NCBI GenBank assembly: GCA_963922595.1
Contig: CAWUIM010000004.1
Location: 35,129 to 99,128, forward strand
Length of the DNA stretch: 64,000 nucleotides
Source of the DNA: JAJFFW01 sp963922595
GTDB lineage: Bacteria > Pseudomonadota > Alphaproteobacteria > Caulobacterales > Parvularculaceae
Direction: 5' to 3'
The first letter of the stretch is position 1, and each line of letters starts with the position of its first letter. The notes below the pieces were generated by a model. It made no database searches. It was given only the letters and a program-made list of their open reading frames with translations, and was not told the DNA's origin. This document shows positions 32,788-41,157 of the stretch, one piece after another. Position numbers and translations under genes: made by a program.

Positions 32788-32813
32788 GGATTCTTGCTGA
32801 ATTGCTGCGATCG

Positions 32814-33848
32814 CTATTGTTCAAAATCAGACTTAGTGATCGACGTGTCGAACCCGAAGAATGTGAAGCTTTCGTCAGCCGGATCGAGCATCTCATACTC
32901 GAAGGTCGCAAGGCCCTCCACGTCGTCGGCGTAGCCTGGAGCGAGGCGTTTCACGGTGAATGTCTCGGCGACGCCGGGCTCGCCGCCTTCGCCGAATTCG
33001 CGATAGACCGGCTTGGCGAGACCGGCGCCTTCGAGCGTCATGCGCACAGGCCCATCCAGATCTGTCAACGGCGTAATCCGCCAGACTTCACGAAAGACTT
33101 TGCCGGGCGTCAGCGGAAACGGAATGGTACGCTCGATCAGGAAATCAGGATGCAGGCCGCCGCATCGCGTCTCCCGCCCGCCGGGATCCTGGAAGCAACG
33201 GCACGCGCCTGAATAAGGATCGGCGGGGACGGGCCCGAAACCAGGCACGAAACAGCCGCCGTCGCTCATCGTCGGAACATCGATAAATGTCTGAAACGGC
33301 AAATCGCCCGGCTCACCCGGCAGCCGTCCTTTGGCGTCGGTCGTCGCCCAGCCCGCAAATTCGGGCGCGGATTCAAACCAGCCATGGCCATCCGGATACG
33401 TGTTTCCTGCGGGCGCCCGCTGCAAAGCGCATTCACCGGTGACATTGCGTAAGACCAGCGCGAGCCGATCCCCCGCGGCGACGGCGACCGGCGTATCGAG
33501 CGCGATGGTCACGAACCCAGCGGGCGTCGGACTGAAATCGGACGCAGGCTTGACCGTCCGCTGTAAGATCGCACCGCCCGGCCCGCCGCTATCCTGTCGG
33601 GCGATTTCCACGATCAAATCGCCGGACCGGCACGATACAGGAACAGCGATCGCCGCAAGCGGTCCGCCGGTTCCCACTTTGAAGGTCTGCGCCAATTTCT
33701 GCTCGACGTCGCCTCCGATTGCATGATCGCGACCCGACGGATCGAGACGGGTTTGCGATTGATCAATCGTCAGACCCGCATGCGCCGCCGTGGCGAACGC
33801 GGCGCAAACGGCAACGACGGCGAAGTTAAGTCTTCTGCGGAATTTCAT
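32814..33848 (-). CDS. secreted paralog 1 of an unrecognised cysteine-containing family
   Basis: A 344-aa protein with a signal peptide ending AHA before GLTIDQSQ. Two domains can be guessed. The N-terminal half has conserved blocks QKLAQTFKVGTGGPLAAIAV and CRSGDLIVEIARQ; the C-terminal half opens with GACRCFQDPGGRETRCGGLH and continues PDF, then PGKVFREVW, and ends FTFFGFDTSI. The same blocks recur in the next two genes. The N-terminal pattern resembles choice-of-anchor or lectin-like beta domains, but no named family is recognised. It has its own CRP-type box and its own terminator. A role outside the cytoplasm is certain only as far as the signal peptide. Confidence 0.75.
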   Translation of the reverse strand: MKFRRRLNFAVVAVCAAFATAAHAGLTIDQSQTRLDPSGRDHAIGGDVEQKLAQTFKVGTGGPLAAIAVPVSCRSGDLIVEIARQDSGGPGGAILQRTVKPASDFSPTPAGFVTIALDTPVAVAAGDRLALVLRNVTGECALQRAPAGNTYPDGHGWFESAPEFAGWATTDAKGRLPGEPGDLPFQTFIDVPTMSDGGCFVPGFGPVPADPYSGACRCFQDPGGRETRCGGLHPDFLIERTIPFPLTPGKVFREVWRITPLTDLDGPVRMTLEGAGLAKPVYREFGEGGEPGVAETFTVKRLAPGYADDVEGLATFEYEMLDPADESFTFFGFDTSITKSDFEQ

Positions 33849-33885
33849 AAGGTTTCTCTCCCTTTTTTAAACCCGTGGACAAGGC

Positions 33886-33929
33886 GGATATGGGCGCCGT
33901 GAAATCGGCCGCCTGTGATCCTCCTCACA
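33886..33929 (-). promoter_or_regulatory. CRP-type operator and promoter of paralog 1
   Basis: TGTGATCCTCCTCACA at 33914-33929 is a perfect TGTGA-N6-TCACA CRP site, centred 73 bases upstream of the start codon. A -10 candidate CATATC (33888-33893, minus strand) lies about 30 bases from the centre, which is the class II activator geometry (site near -41.5). The same arrangement precedes paralogs 2 and 3. Confidence 0.65.
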
Positions 33930-33974
33930 GAGCATCTCGAAAATGCAAACGCGTTTTGAGAATGGGCTCCAAAT

Positions 33975-34003
33975 AAAAAACCCCGGCAAAGCCGGGGTTT
34001 TTT
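33975..34003. terminator. bidirectional terminator between paralogs 1 and 2
   Basis: CCCCGGC and GCCGGGG pair around AAA, with six A on the left and six T on the right, so it works on either strand. On the minus strand it lies about 20 bases after the paralog 2 stop. Confidence 0.9.
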
Positions 34004-34023
34004 CTGATCAATCGATTCTACGA

Positions 34024-35076
34024 CTAATTGGGGTATTCGAAATTTTCCTCAGTGATTGAAATATCGAATCCGAAGAATTTGAAACTGTCATCATCAGCGT
34101 TGCGCATATCGTAATCGAACCGCGCGATACCGGGATAATCACCAACCACATCCGGCGCGACTTTATCGTAGGCGACCGCCTCAATCATGCCGGGGCGGGC
34201 TCTGTTCCCGAAAGTGCGCGTAATTGGCTGATCGAAATCGGCGCCCACAAGGCGCATGCGCACCGTTCCGTCCAGTTTTCTGTAGCGTGTAAATTTCCAG
34301 ACCTCGCGATAAGGCTCGCCCGGCACGAGCGGCCACGGAATTTCACGAACAATCGAAAAGTGCGGGTGCGAGCCGTTGCATCGCATCTTGCCTTGCCCGA
34401 TGTCGGCGAAGCAACGGCATGAACCGGCGTAATAGCTCGACCGCACATTGTCGGCGCCGGGCGCAAAGCAGCGTTCAGTGGCGAAGATAGACTCATCATC
34501 GCGTAAATACGTTCTGAAAGCGAGATCATCCGGATTATTGGCGAAGTCCCCGCCATTCAGAAATTCCCATTGAACAAATGGCGGACCGGAGACCGCCGTG
34601 CCGATTGTCGCTTCGCCGTCTCGGTATGAATTTCCATTTACTGGCGCGGCAAGCTCGCATGAACCTGTAAAGTTGATGAGCACCATCGCCAGCGCATCAT
34701 CGAAGTTGCCAACCGCTAAGGGGGAATCGAGTTCAATAAAGATGAAGTCGCCGGCTGTGTCCGGTAAATCGTCTGCGCTGATACGCATTTGCTGGCGTAA
34801 TCCGCCGGTCGGGAAGCCGCTTTCGGGTTCGCGAAATTCAATGATCAGCTCTCCCGACGAACACCCAATCGGCAACGCAATGGCTGTCATCAAGCCGTTT
34901 GCGCCAGGCTGAAACACTTGCGCCAATCGCTGGCCTGATGGACCGCCGATCGTCAACGGCGGCGCATTCGGCACCCGCGCCTCCTGACGCTGGTCTAGCG
35001 TAAACTGCGCGAACGCGGCGCCATTCAGGCCGAGCAATGCGAGCGCAACCAACAGACATCGAATGATTGATGGCAT
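34024..35076 (-). CDS. secreted paralog 2 of the same family
   Basis: A 350-aa protein with a signal peptide ending AFA before QFTLDQRQ. The same blocks appear: GQRLAQVFQPGANGLMTAIA, then PIGCSSGELIIEFREPESG, a middle NFTGSCELAAPVNGNSYRDG, the Cys block AGSCRCFADIGQGKMRCNGS before HPHF, PGEPYREVWKFT and the end SFKFFGFDISI. It is the most divergent of the three: the DPGGRET stretch is replaced by DIGQGKM. It has its own promoter site and terminator, 147 bases downstream of paralog 3. Confidence 0.75.
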   Translation of the reverse strand: MPSIIRCLLVALALLGLNGAAFAQFTLDQRQEARVPNAPPLTIGGPSGQRLAQVFQPGANGLMTAIALPIGCSSGELIIEFREPESGFPTGGLRQQMRISADDLPDTAGDFIFIELDSPLAVGNFDDALAMVLINFTGSCELAAPVNGNSYRDGEATIGTAVSGPPFVQWEFLNGGDFANNPDDLAFRTYLRDDESIFATERCFAPGADNVRSSYYAGSCRCFADIGQGKMRCNGSHPHFSIVREIPWPLVPGEPYREVWKFTRYRKLDGTVRMRLVGADFDQPITRTFGNRARPGMIEAVAYDKVAPDVVGDYPGIARFDYDMRNADDDSFKFFGFDISITEENFEYPN

Positions 35077-35104
35077 GAAATTCCCCCAATACTGATATGA
35101 CGCA

Positions 35105-35150
35105 ATATTTATGCGCCGCCCACGAAAACTACCCTGTGACCAACCTCACA
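35105..35150 (-). promoter_or_regulatory. CRP-type operator and promoter of paralog 2
   Basis: TGTGACCAACCTCACA at 35135-35150 is a perfect TGTGA-N6-TCACA site, centred 66 bases upstream of the start codon. A -10 candidate CATAAA/TAAATA lies at about 35105-35112 on the minus strand, again near 30 bases from the site centre. Confidence 0.65.
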
Positions 35151-35168
35151 CAAGAAAAACATTATTGA

Positions 35169-35196
35169 TGAACCCCGACGAAACCGCCGGGGTTCA
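35169..35196 (-). terminator. hairpin terminator after secreted paralog 3
   Basis: TGAACCCCG and CGGGGTTCA pair (9 bp) around a ten-base loop, 28 bases beyond the stop codon of the 349-aa gene. The following minus-strand bases are AT-rich rather than a clean T-run. Confidence 0.65.
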
Positions 35197-35223
35197 ACTT
35201 GTGCGTGAAATTGACAAGCAACG

Positions 35224-36273
35224 TTAGAAACCGAAGTCTTCTTTCGCGATGCTCGTATCGAAGCCAAAGAAGCGCAGGCTTTCATCGTCCACATCTTCCA
35301 TCTCATATTCAAACGTGCCGACGCCTTCCAGCGATTGCGGGTCTTTCGGCGCGCGAACTTTGAAGGTTACGGTTTCGGAGACGCCGGGTTCGGAATTAAA
35401 CCCGAAGTCGCGGTAGACGGGCTTGGTAAAACCGGCGCCCTGAAGCGTCATACGCACCGGACCGTCAAGCTCCGTAAACGGTGTAAATCTCCATTCCTCG
35501 CGATAAACTTTGTCGAGCGGCAATGGAAATGGCAGGATGCGTTCAACAAAGAAATCCGGATGCAAAGCGCCGCAGCGCGTCTCGCGTCCGCCGGGATCCT
35601 GGAAACAACGGCAAGCGCCGGAATAGGGATCGGCGGGAATGTCACCCTCTCCAGGCACGAAACACCGTTCAGCAGCGTGCGCTGGCGCGTCGTCTCTGAG
35701 ATAGGTGATGAAGGCGAGATCATCGGGCCGGTTCACATAATCGCCGAGATTGAGCCGGCGCCATCCCTGATTCGGCGGCCCGTTGTCAGGCAAGGCGTTG
35801 AACGACGCCGAGCCATAGGGATATGGATTTCCATTCACTGGCCCCACGAGACCGCAAGACCCCGTGTCATTTTTCAAAACGAAGGCGAGCGCATCGTCGA
35901 AATGCCCGACGGGCATGGGCGTGTCGAGTTCAATAAAAACAAATGCGCCGGGCGTGCTTGGAAGCTCGCTCGCCGGCACGATGGTTTGCTGATGAAGGCC
36001 GCCGGTTGGAAAGCCGCTTTCCGGCTCCCGAATCTCAATGACCAGCGCGCCTGACGAACAACCGATCGGTAAGGCGATTGCAGTCATCTCTCCTGTTTCG
36101 CCCGGTTGAAAGACTTGCGCCAATTGTTGTTGCGAGGACCCGCCGATGGCGAGCGTCGGAGCGCCGGGCAAGACGTCCTCTTGTTTCTGATCTGGCTTGT
36201 GTTGCGCAAGCGCGGCGCCATTCATCGCGACGGCGGTAAGCACCGCGGATATACAAAGTTTTGCAAAAGACAT
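35224..36273 (-). CDS. secreted paralog 3 of the same family
   Basis: A 349-aa protein with a signal peptide ending ALA before QHKPDQKQ. It carries all family blocks: QQLAQVFQPGETGEMTAIAL, then PIGCSSGALVIEIREPESG, NDTGSCGLVGPVNGNPYPYG, the block GACRCFQDPGGRETRCGALH and the end SLRFFGFDTSI. Its C-terminal half is closer to paralog 1, and its N-terminal half is closer to paralog 2, which suggests recombination between copies. The leader has GGGAGAG before the ATG, as in paralog 1. It is first of the three in transcription direction but has its own promoter. Confidence 0.75.
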   Translation of the reverse strand: MSFAKLCISAVLTAVAMNGAALAQHKPDQKQEDVLPGAPTLAIGGSSQQQLAQVFQPGETGEMTAIALPIGCSSGALVIEIREPESGFPTGGLHQQTIVPASELPSTPGAFVFIELDTPMPVGHFDDALAFVLKNDTGSCGLVGPVNGNPYPYGSASFNALPDNGPPNQGWRRLNLGDYVNRPDDLAFITYLRDDAPAHAAERCFVPGEGDIPADPYSGACRCFQDPGGRETRCGALHPDFFVERILPFPLPLDKVYREEWRFTPFTELDGPVRMTLQGAGFTKPVYRDFGFNSEPGVSETVTFKVRAPKDPQSLEGVGTFEYEMEDVDDESLRFFGFDTSIAKEDFGF

Positions 36274-36308
36274 TCGTTCTCTCCCTTATTCGAATGACGA
36301 TAAGGGTG

Positions 36309-36350
36309 AGATGGGCGCCGCGCCGTGCAGGGTTTGTGATCAACCGCACA
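36309..36350 (-). promoter_or_regulatory. CRP-type operator and promoter of paralog 3
   Basis: TGTGATCAACCGCACA at 36335-36350 fits TGTGA-N6-TCACA with one mismatch (GCACA), centred 69 bases upstream of the start codon. A -10 candidate CATCTC lies at about 36309-36314. The site overlaps the last codons of the rsmB-like gene. All three promoters share a GGCGC-rich block just upstream of the -10 hexamer. Confidence 0.55.
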
Positions 36351-37635
36351 CTATTAAGGCGATAAAAAAACCGTCAGTTCCGGTCCGACGCGGCGTTAAG
36401 CGTAGCGCGCCTTCGGGGGTTGCGCAGGCCTTCAAGATGTCGCTGTGCGCCTCATCGGACAAACCGGACGCCGCGATTTCATCATACGCCGGGCGCAGGG
36501 AGAACGCATCGTGTTCTTTTAAAAACGCCGCAATCCGATCTTCGTTTTCTTCCATGAAAACCGAACAGGTGACGTAGACCATGCGTCCGCCGGGTTTTAC
36601 AAAGCGCGCCGCTTCGCGCAATACCGCGTCTTGCTCTCCCATACGGCGGGCCAATTGTTTTTCTGTCAGGCGCCATTTGGTATCGGGATGGCGCCGCCAC
36701 GTTCCGGCGCCAGTGCACGGCGCATCGACAAACACCACATCCATCTTTCCGGCGAGATCATCGAGCCCCTCGCCGCCCGCTGGCGAACGCACCTGAAGAT
36801 TTCTAACGCCCGCCCGCTTGGCCCGGTGAAAGAGCGGTTTCAATCGCCGCGCATCAATGTCGTAGGCGTAGAGTTGGCCGGTGTTCTCCATCATCGCCGC
36901 AAGCGCCAGCGTTTTGCCGCCGCCGCCGGCGCAAAAGTCCAGCACCTGACGGCCTTTGATGTCGCCAGCGGCCGCAGCCGCGATCTGACTGCCAAGGTCC
37001 TGCACTTCCACCCAGCCCTTATTGAAGGCCGGGATGACAGTCACGGCGGGCGCTTTCTCGCTTGGGTCCGGCGCAGCAATCCGCGCGGCGGTCTTCAGTA
37101 GGGGAATTGCTTCCGCCTTCACAGTTTTTATTGCCTGCAGACTTTTTTCGGGCGCGGCCTTTAATGTGTTCAAACGAAGGTCGATGTCGGCGCGCGCGCT
37201 GAGCGCGGTCGTTTCCGCCGCCGCCTCGGCGCCGAAAGCGCGCTCCATCATCGGCGCGACCCAGTCGGGCGCGTCGCTCACCGTCTCGTCGATATGCGCC
37301 GCTTCAAGCGCAGCGCGTTCTTCCGTTGATAACGCGCCGGGCCCGTGCGGCTCTTCCTGCGCGGCTTGCGCTAGGTCGTCGATCGGCGTCCGCCAAAGGA
37401 GATGCAACGCAGCCAACGTTTGCAGACGCGGCGTGTCGCCGCCACCCGCCGCGGACAGCGCATTGCGTCGCCGGAGCACGTCGAGACATAGCCCCGAAAT
37501 CCAGGCGCGGTCTTTTGCGCCGGCATAGCGAGCGCCGCGGGCCCAGTCCGCGATCGCGGTTTTCAACGGCACGCGCCGGGCGTCGAAATCCCTCAATATC
37601 TCGATGACGGCGGAAATCCGCCCGGCCAGTTTCAT
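36340..37635 (-). CDS. RsmB-like rRNA cytosine-C5 methyltransferase
   Basis: A 431-aa NOL1/NOP2/Sun-type methyltransferase. The SAM-binding motif is VLDFCAGGGGKTLALAA. The two catalytic cysteines lie in VDAPCTGAGTWRRHPD and YVTCSVFMEENE. The N-terminal 130 residues fit the NusB-like domain of RsmB, which modifies C967 of 16S rRNA. Several starts are possible; ATG at 37635 is best placed after AAGGA, with 37638 as a neighbour and an upstream start at 37695. It stands 130 bases after guaB. RsmF-like specificity cannot be excluded. Confidence 0.88.
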   Translation of the reverse strand: MKLAGRISAVIEILRDFDARRVPLKTAIADWARGARYAGAKDRAWISGLCLDVLRRRNALSAAGGGDTPRLQTLAALHLLWRTPIDDLAQAAQEEPHGPGALSTEERAALEAAHIDETVSDAPDWVAPMMERAFGAEAAAETTALSARADIDLRLNTLKAAPEKSLQAIKTVKAEAIPLLKTAARIAAPDPSEKAPAVTVIPAFNKGWVEVQDLGSQIAAAAAGDIKGRQVLDFCAGGGGKTLALAAMMENTGQLYAYDIDARRLKPLFHRAKRAGVRNLQVRSPAGGEGLDDLAGKMDVVFVDAPCTGAGTWRRHPDTKWRLTEKQLARRMGEQDAVLREAARFVKPGGRMVYVTCSVFMEENEDRIAAFLKEHDAFSLRPAYDEIAASGLSDEAHSDILKACATPEGALRLTPRRTGTDGFFIALIVCG

Positions 37636-37765
37636 CATTAATCCTTTATGGGAGTTGGCGGCTTTTGCGCCGGCGGAAACAAGATCGCATCCCAATTGGG
37701 CGAAACATTATCGATTTAATTGGAATGACCTTCGAATTCCCCGGAGGCGACAACACCTCTAGAAA

Positions 37766-39244
37766 TTACGACGGCGACGGATAATTCGGGGCTTCACGAG
37801 TGATCTGAACGTCGTGCACGTGGCTCTCTTTGAGACCTGCATTCGTGATCTTCACGAACTTCGCACGCGTCTGCAGCTCTTCAATTGTCGGCGCGCCCAC
37901 ATAGCCCATAGAGGCGCGCACGCCGCCCACGAGCTGATGAAGGATCGGCGCGACGGGACCTTTGTAGGGCGTCTGACCTTCGATTCCCTCAGGCACCAGC
38001 TTGATCTGTTCTTTCACGTCGGCCTGAAAATACCGATCCGCCGAACCGCGCGCCATCGCGCCAAGGGAGCCCATACCGCGGTAGGACTTGTACGGACGGC
38101 CTTTATAAAGAAACACCTCGCCTGGCGCCTCATCGGTGCCGGCGAGCAATGAGCCGACCATGGCGCAGTCGGCGCCAGCGGCGAGGGCCTTGGCCATATC
38201 GCCGGAATATTTAATGCCGCCGTCAGCAATTACCGGCACACCCGCCTCGCGTCCCGCCCGCGCCGCATCCGCGATCGCGGTCAATTGCGGCACGCCCACG
38301 CCGGCGACCATCCGCGTCGTGCAGATCGAGCCCGGCCCGATGCCCACTTTGATGGCGTCGGCGCCCGCATCGGCGAGCGCTTTCGCGCCGTCGTAAGTGG
38401 CGATATTACCGGCGATCACTTGCGTCGCATTTGATTTTCGCTTGATGCGATCCACCTGGTCGATGACTTTTGACGAATGGCCGTGCGCCGTGTCGATGAC
38501 TACTACGTCGACGCCCGCTTCGATCAGCGCTTCCACGCGCTCATACCCGGCCTCCCCCACGGTCGACGCCGCCGCTACAAGAAGCCGCCCCTGCTCATCT
38601 TTGGCGGCCATCGGATACTTTTGGGCCTTTTCGATGTCTTTAACCGTGATCAATCCGATGCAGCGGTATTCATCATCAACGACGATGACGCGCTCGATCC
38701 GGCGCTTGTGACAAAGCGCGCGCACCTCATCCTCGCTCGCGCCCGGCGAAACGGTCACCAGGTCGACCGACGTCATCAGATCGCGCACCGGCTGATTCAA
38801 ATCGCGCGCAAAGCGCATATCGCGATTGGTCAGCACACCAACGAGCTTGCCAAGGCCGTTCGCATCCTGGCTTTCAACGACAGGAAAGCCGGAGATTTTC
38901 TTCTCCAGCATGATTTCTTGCGCTTTCAGAAGCGTATCGTCCGGCGTCAGGGTCAGCGGATTGACGACCATGCCGCTCTCATAGCGCTTCACGCGACGCA
39001 CATGCTCGGCTTGTTCTTCGACGGAAAGATTACGGTGCAGAACGCCGATGCCGCCATTTTGCGCCATCGCGATCGCCATCTGCGCTTCAGTCACCGTATC
39101 CATCGCCGAAGCCATAATCGGAATATTGAGGTGCAGGCTCCTCGTCAGGCGCGCGCGGGTCGAAACCTCCGACGGTACAACCTCAGACGGCCCGGGCTCC
39201 AGGAGCACATCGTCAAATGTCAGCGCCTCTCTTATTTCCATCAA
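37766..39244 (-). CDS. guaB: IMP dehydrogenase
   Basis: A 492-aa enzyme oxidising IMP to XMP, the committing step of GMP synthesis. The start LTFDDVLLEP is typical. Two CBS domains lie between about residues 95 and 210 (MLEKKISGFPVVE, with a second at CHKRRIERVIVVDDEYRC). The active-site loop GIGPGSICTTR carries the catalytic cysteine, and the flap region reads YRGMGSLGAM. It follows the phosphatase gene by ten bases, so it is probably expressed from the rlmE operon as well as from any promoter of its own. Confidence 0.97.
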   Translation of the reverse strand: MMEIREALTFDDVLLEPGPSEVVPSEVSTRARLTRSLHLNIPIMASAMDTVTEAQMAIAMAQNGGIGVLHRNLSVEEQAEHVRRVKRYESGMVVNPLTLTPDDTLLKAQEIMLEKKISGFPVVESQDANGLGKLVGVLTNRDMRFARDLNQPVRDLMTSVDLVTVSPGASEDEVRALCHKRRIERVIVVDDEYRCIGLITVKDIEKAQKYPMAAKDEQGRLLVAAASTVGEAGYERVEALIEAGVDVVVIDTAHGHSSKVIDQVDRIKRKSNATQVIAGNIATYDGAKALADAGADAIKVGIGPGSICTTRMVAGVGVPQLTAIADAARAGREAGVPVIADGGIKYSGDMAKALAAGADCAMVGSLLAGTDEAPGEVFLYKGRPYKSYRGMGSLGAMARGSADRYFQADVKEQIKLVPEGIEGQTPYKGPVAPILHQLVGGVRASMGYVGAPTIEELQTRAKFVKITNAGLKESHVHDVQITREAPNYPSPS

Positions 39245-39254
39245 TGGTCTCCTG

Positions 39255-39767
39255 TCAGAATTTCGCGGGGATTGAAAACGGGCTCGCCTGCTCGGCCATC
39301 TGCCATTCGCTCATGGCGTTGACGGCGTCGATCATCTTGCCGCCGCGGTCCAAGATTTTGTCCGCATGCGCGACGATGAGCGTATTCGGGTAAGCGGTCG
39401 GCGACGCGTCGCGAATGGTCTGCGCGATGATCGCCTCGTCAGCCTCGGGATTGTGAAGGCAGGCCGCGATAAACGCCGTCGCGGTCGACCGCGAAATACC
39501 GGCCCAGCAATGAACAAGCAAAGGTGCGTCCGGACGCCAGCCCTCCAGAAACGCGACGAGTTCGCCCACATGCGCTTCGCCAGGCGTCACATGGTCGTCT
39601 TTTGGTTCGCGAATATCATGGAGATGAACCTTGTGATGGTCATCAGGCGGGAGACCCTCAAGCGAGGGGAAGACGTCGCCCGGGGCCAGCAAACTAACGG
39701 CGCGTGACGGCGCGGCTTGCGCATGCACATCATGCACTTTTTCCAGCGACGAGACCCAAATTTTCAT
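39255..39767 (-). CDS. dual-specificity/tyrosine phosphatase-like protein
   Basis: A 170-aa protein with the protein tyrosine phosphatase loop HCWAGISRS: His86, nucleophile Cys87 and Arg93. A possible general acid is in the DIREPKDDHV segment near residue 55. Small phosphatases of this kind act on phosphotyrosine, phosphoinositides or RNA ends. It overlaps the Ntn-hydrolase-like gene upstream by four bases (ATGA) and is ten bases ahead of guaB. The substrate is unknown. Confidence 0.82.
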   Translation of the reverse strand: MKIWVSSLEKVHDVHAQAAPSRAVSLLAPGDVFPSLEGLPPDDHHKVHLHDIREPKDDHVTPGEAHVGELVAFLEGWRPDAPLLVHCWAGISRSTATAFIAACLHNPEADEAIIAQTIRDASPTAYPNTLIVAHADKILDRGGKMIDAVNAMSEWQMAEQASPFSIPAKF

Positions 39768-40318
39768 TGCGCGATAAACCTTTCAATGATCGGCGCGCCC
39801 GGACACCCAATATCAAGCGCGATCGCCGCATTGACCGCGTTCAATATCCGTTCGTAAGCGGAAAAGCGGCCCATGCGCATGATATGGTCTGCGCCGAGGG
39901 CGTAATCAACGCCTGATCCGCACCCCCAAAGGCGACCCGCCGGCACCTCAGAAAGCGCGAGATGATTGTCGAAATCCCAGACACCGCCCGATGCGTGCAC
40001 CAGGATACCATCGACCCCGTAAGAGAGGCTTGTGTTGCCGTCGCGCTGATTGCCGAGATTGTAGCCGTCATAGGTCGCACGCAGAAAATCGAAAACATCA
40101 AGAACGTTTTCGGTCCGCGCCGGAAATTTTTCGGCGCTTAATTGCAGGTATTGTTCATAAACGCTCTCATCGCCGGAAATACCCACGGCCCAGTCGCCGA
40201 ATTTCAACCATTTTGATTCGCTCGCCGGCGCAGGCGAGTCGCCGATCGTCGCCCGGTCATTACACCCGAGCCAAATGTTGTTTTCCACCTCGTCATAGAT
40301 CGCACAGATGATCGTCAC
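39764..40318 (-). CDS. Ntn-hydrolase-like (HslV/proteasome-type) protein
   Basis: A 184-aa protein that begins MTIICAIYD and continues WLGCNDRATIGD, then FGDWAVGISGDESVYEQYL. This is the start of an N-terminal nucleophile fold: Thr2 would be the nucleophile after Met removal, as in HslV and proteasome beta subunits, and the GCNDRATIGD strand matches their A-D-x-R-x-T-x-G pattern. The later GCGSGVDYALGADHIMRMG fits the typical GSG-x-YALGA segment. No HslU-type ATPase is nearby. It overlaps rlmE and the phosphatase gene by four bases each. Confidence 0.72.
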   Translation of the reverse strand: MTIICAIYDEVENNIWLGCNDRATIGDSPAPASESKWLKFGDWAVGISGDESVYEQYLQLSAEKFPARTENVLDVFDFLRATYDGYNLGNQRDGNTSLSYGVDGILVHASGGVWDFDNHLALSEVPAGRLWGCGSGVDYALGADHIMRMGRFSAYERILNAVNAAIALDIGCPGAPIIERFIAQ

Positions 40319-41157
40319 GCAACACGCCCCTTAAATCCCATGGCTACAACATACTTCTCCGATGAATCCGACCGGCTCGCCTTTGGCTTGGCGTGCCGCA
40401 CGGTTGCGAAGTTCTTCTTCAGGTGCGCGAGCAAATCGCCTTCTGCGCCGCCGGCGAACACTTTGGAGACAAATGTTCCGCCGGGCGATAAGACGTCCAT
40501 CGCAAAGTCGAGCGCCGCGTCAGCCAGAGCGACGATGCGTAAATGATCCGTAGACTTATGACCGGTCGTCGGCGCCGCCATGTCGGACAAGACTACATCG
40601 GCCTCGCCGCCAAGCGCTTCTTTCAAGCGACCCGGCGCTTCTTCCTCAAGAAAATCGAGTTCCAGTATTTCCGCGCCGTTGACAGTGTCCATGCCCAGGT
40701 AATCAATGCCGACGACAGTGGACGCGCCTTCATTCACCGCCACCTGACACCAACCGCCCGGCGCACACCCGAGATCAACAACGCGCGCGCCCTTTTTGAG
40801 AAAACTGAATTTTTCATTCAACTCAATCAGCTTGTAGGCGGCGCGGCTGCGATAGCCTTCAGCCTTGGCGCGCGCCACATAAGGGTCGTTTAGTTGGCGA
40901 TGCAGCCACAGCGTCGAAGAATGCTTTAGATAGCGTCCACGTTTGACCTGGACAGTCATATCCCTTTGGCCTGTGCCCGCAGACTTGGTGTTGGTCTTTT
41001 TCGCCGACTTTTTGAGACCGCGCTTGGTGGGCTCCACACCGAGGGCGGTCTTGGCGATATCGACTTTCGGCGCTTTCTTCGCTTTCGTCGGCGCACGCTT
41101 CGTTCGCCGCGGTTTCGCGGTCGGTTTTTGCGTGGATTTGGATTTGCGCCGTTCCAT
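40315..41157 (-). CDS. rlmE: RlmE 23S rRNA 2'-O-ribose methyltransferase
   Basis: A 280-aa FtsJ/RrmJ-family enzyme that methylates U2552 of 23S rRNA. The SAM motif is VVDLGCAPGGWCQVAV, and the catalytic K-D-K-E set is compatible with YRSRAAYKLIEL, LSDMAAPTTGHK, VSKVFAGGAEGD and the last SSEKYVVAMGFKG. The enzyme is about 70 residues longer than E. coli RlmE (209 aa). The excess is an N-terminal Lys/Arg/Thr-rich tail with no fold visible, which may add RNA affinity. It is the first gene of a minus-strand operon reaching guaB. Confidence 0.93.
   Translation of the reverse strand: MERRKSKSTQKPTAKPRRTKRAPTKAKKAPKVDIAKTALGVEPTKRGLKKSAKKTNTKSAGTGQRDMTVQVKRGRYLKHSSTLWLHRQLNDPYVARAKAEGYRSRAAYKLIELNEKFSFLKKGARVVDLGCAPGGWCQVAVNEGASTVVGIDYLGMDTVNGAEILELDFLEEEAPGRLKEALGGEADVVLSDMAAPTTGHKSTDHLRIVALADAALDFAMDVLSPGGTFVSKVFAGGAEGDLLAHLKKNFATVRHAKPKASRSDSSEKYVVAMGFKGRVA

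Noticed and set aside
38477..39322. 281-aa plus-strand frame opposite guaB
   Set aside because: Shadow of IMP dehydrogenase; His/Arg-rich translation without domains.
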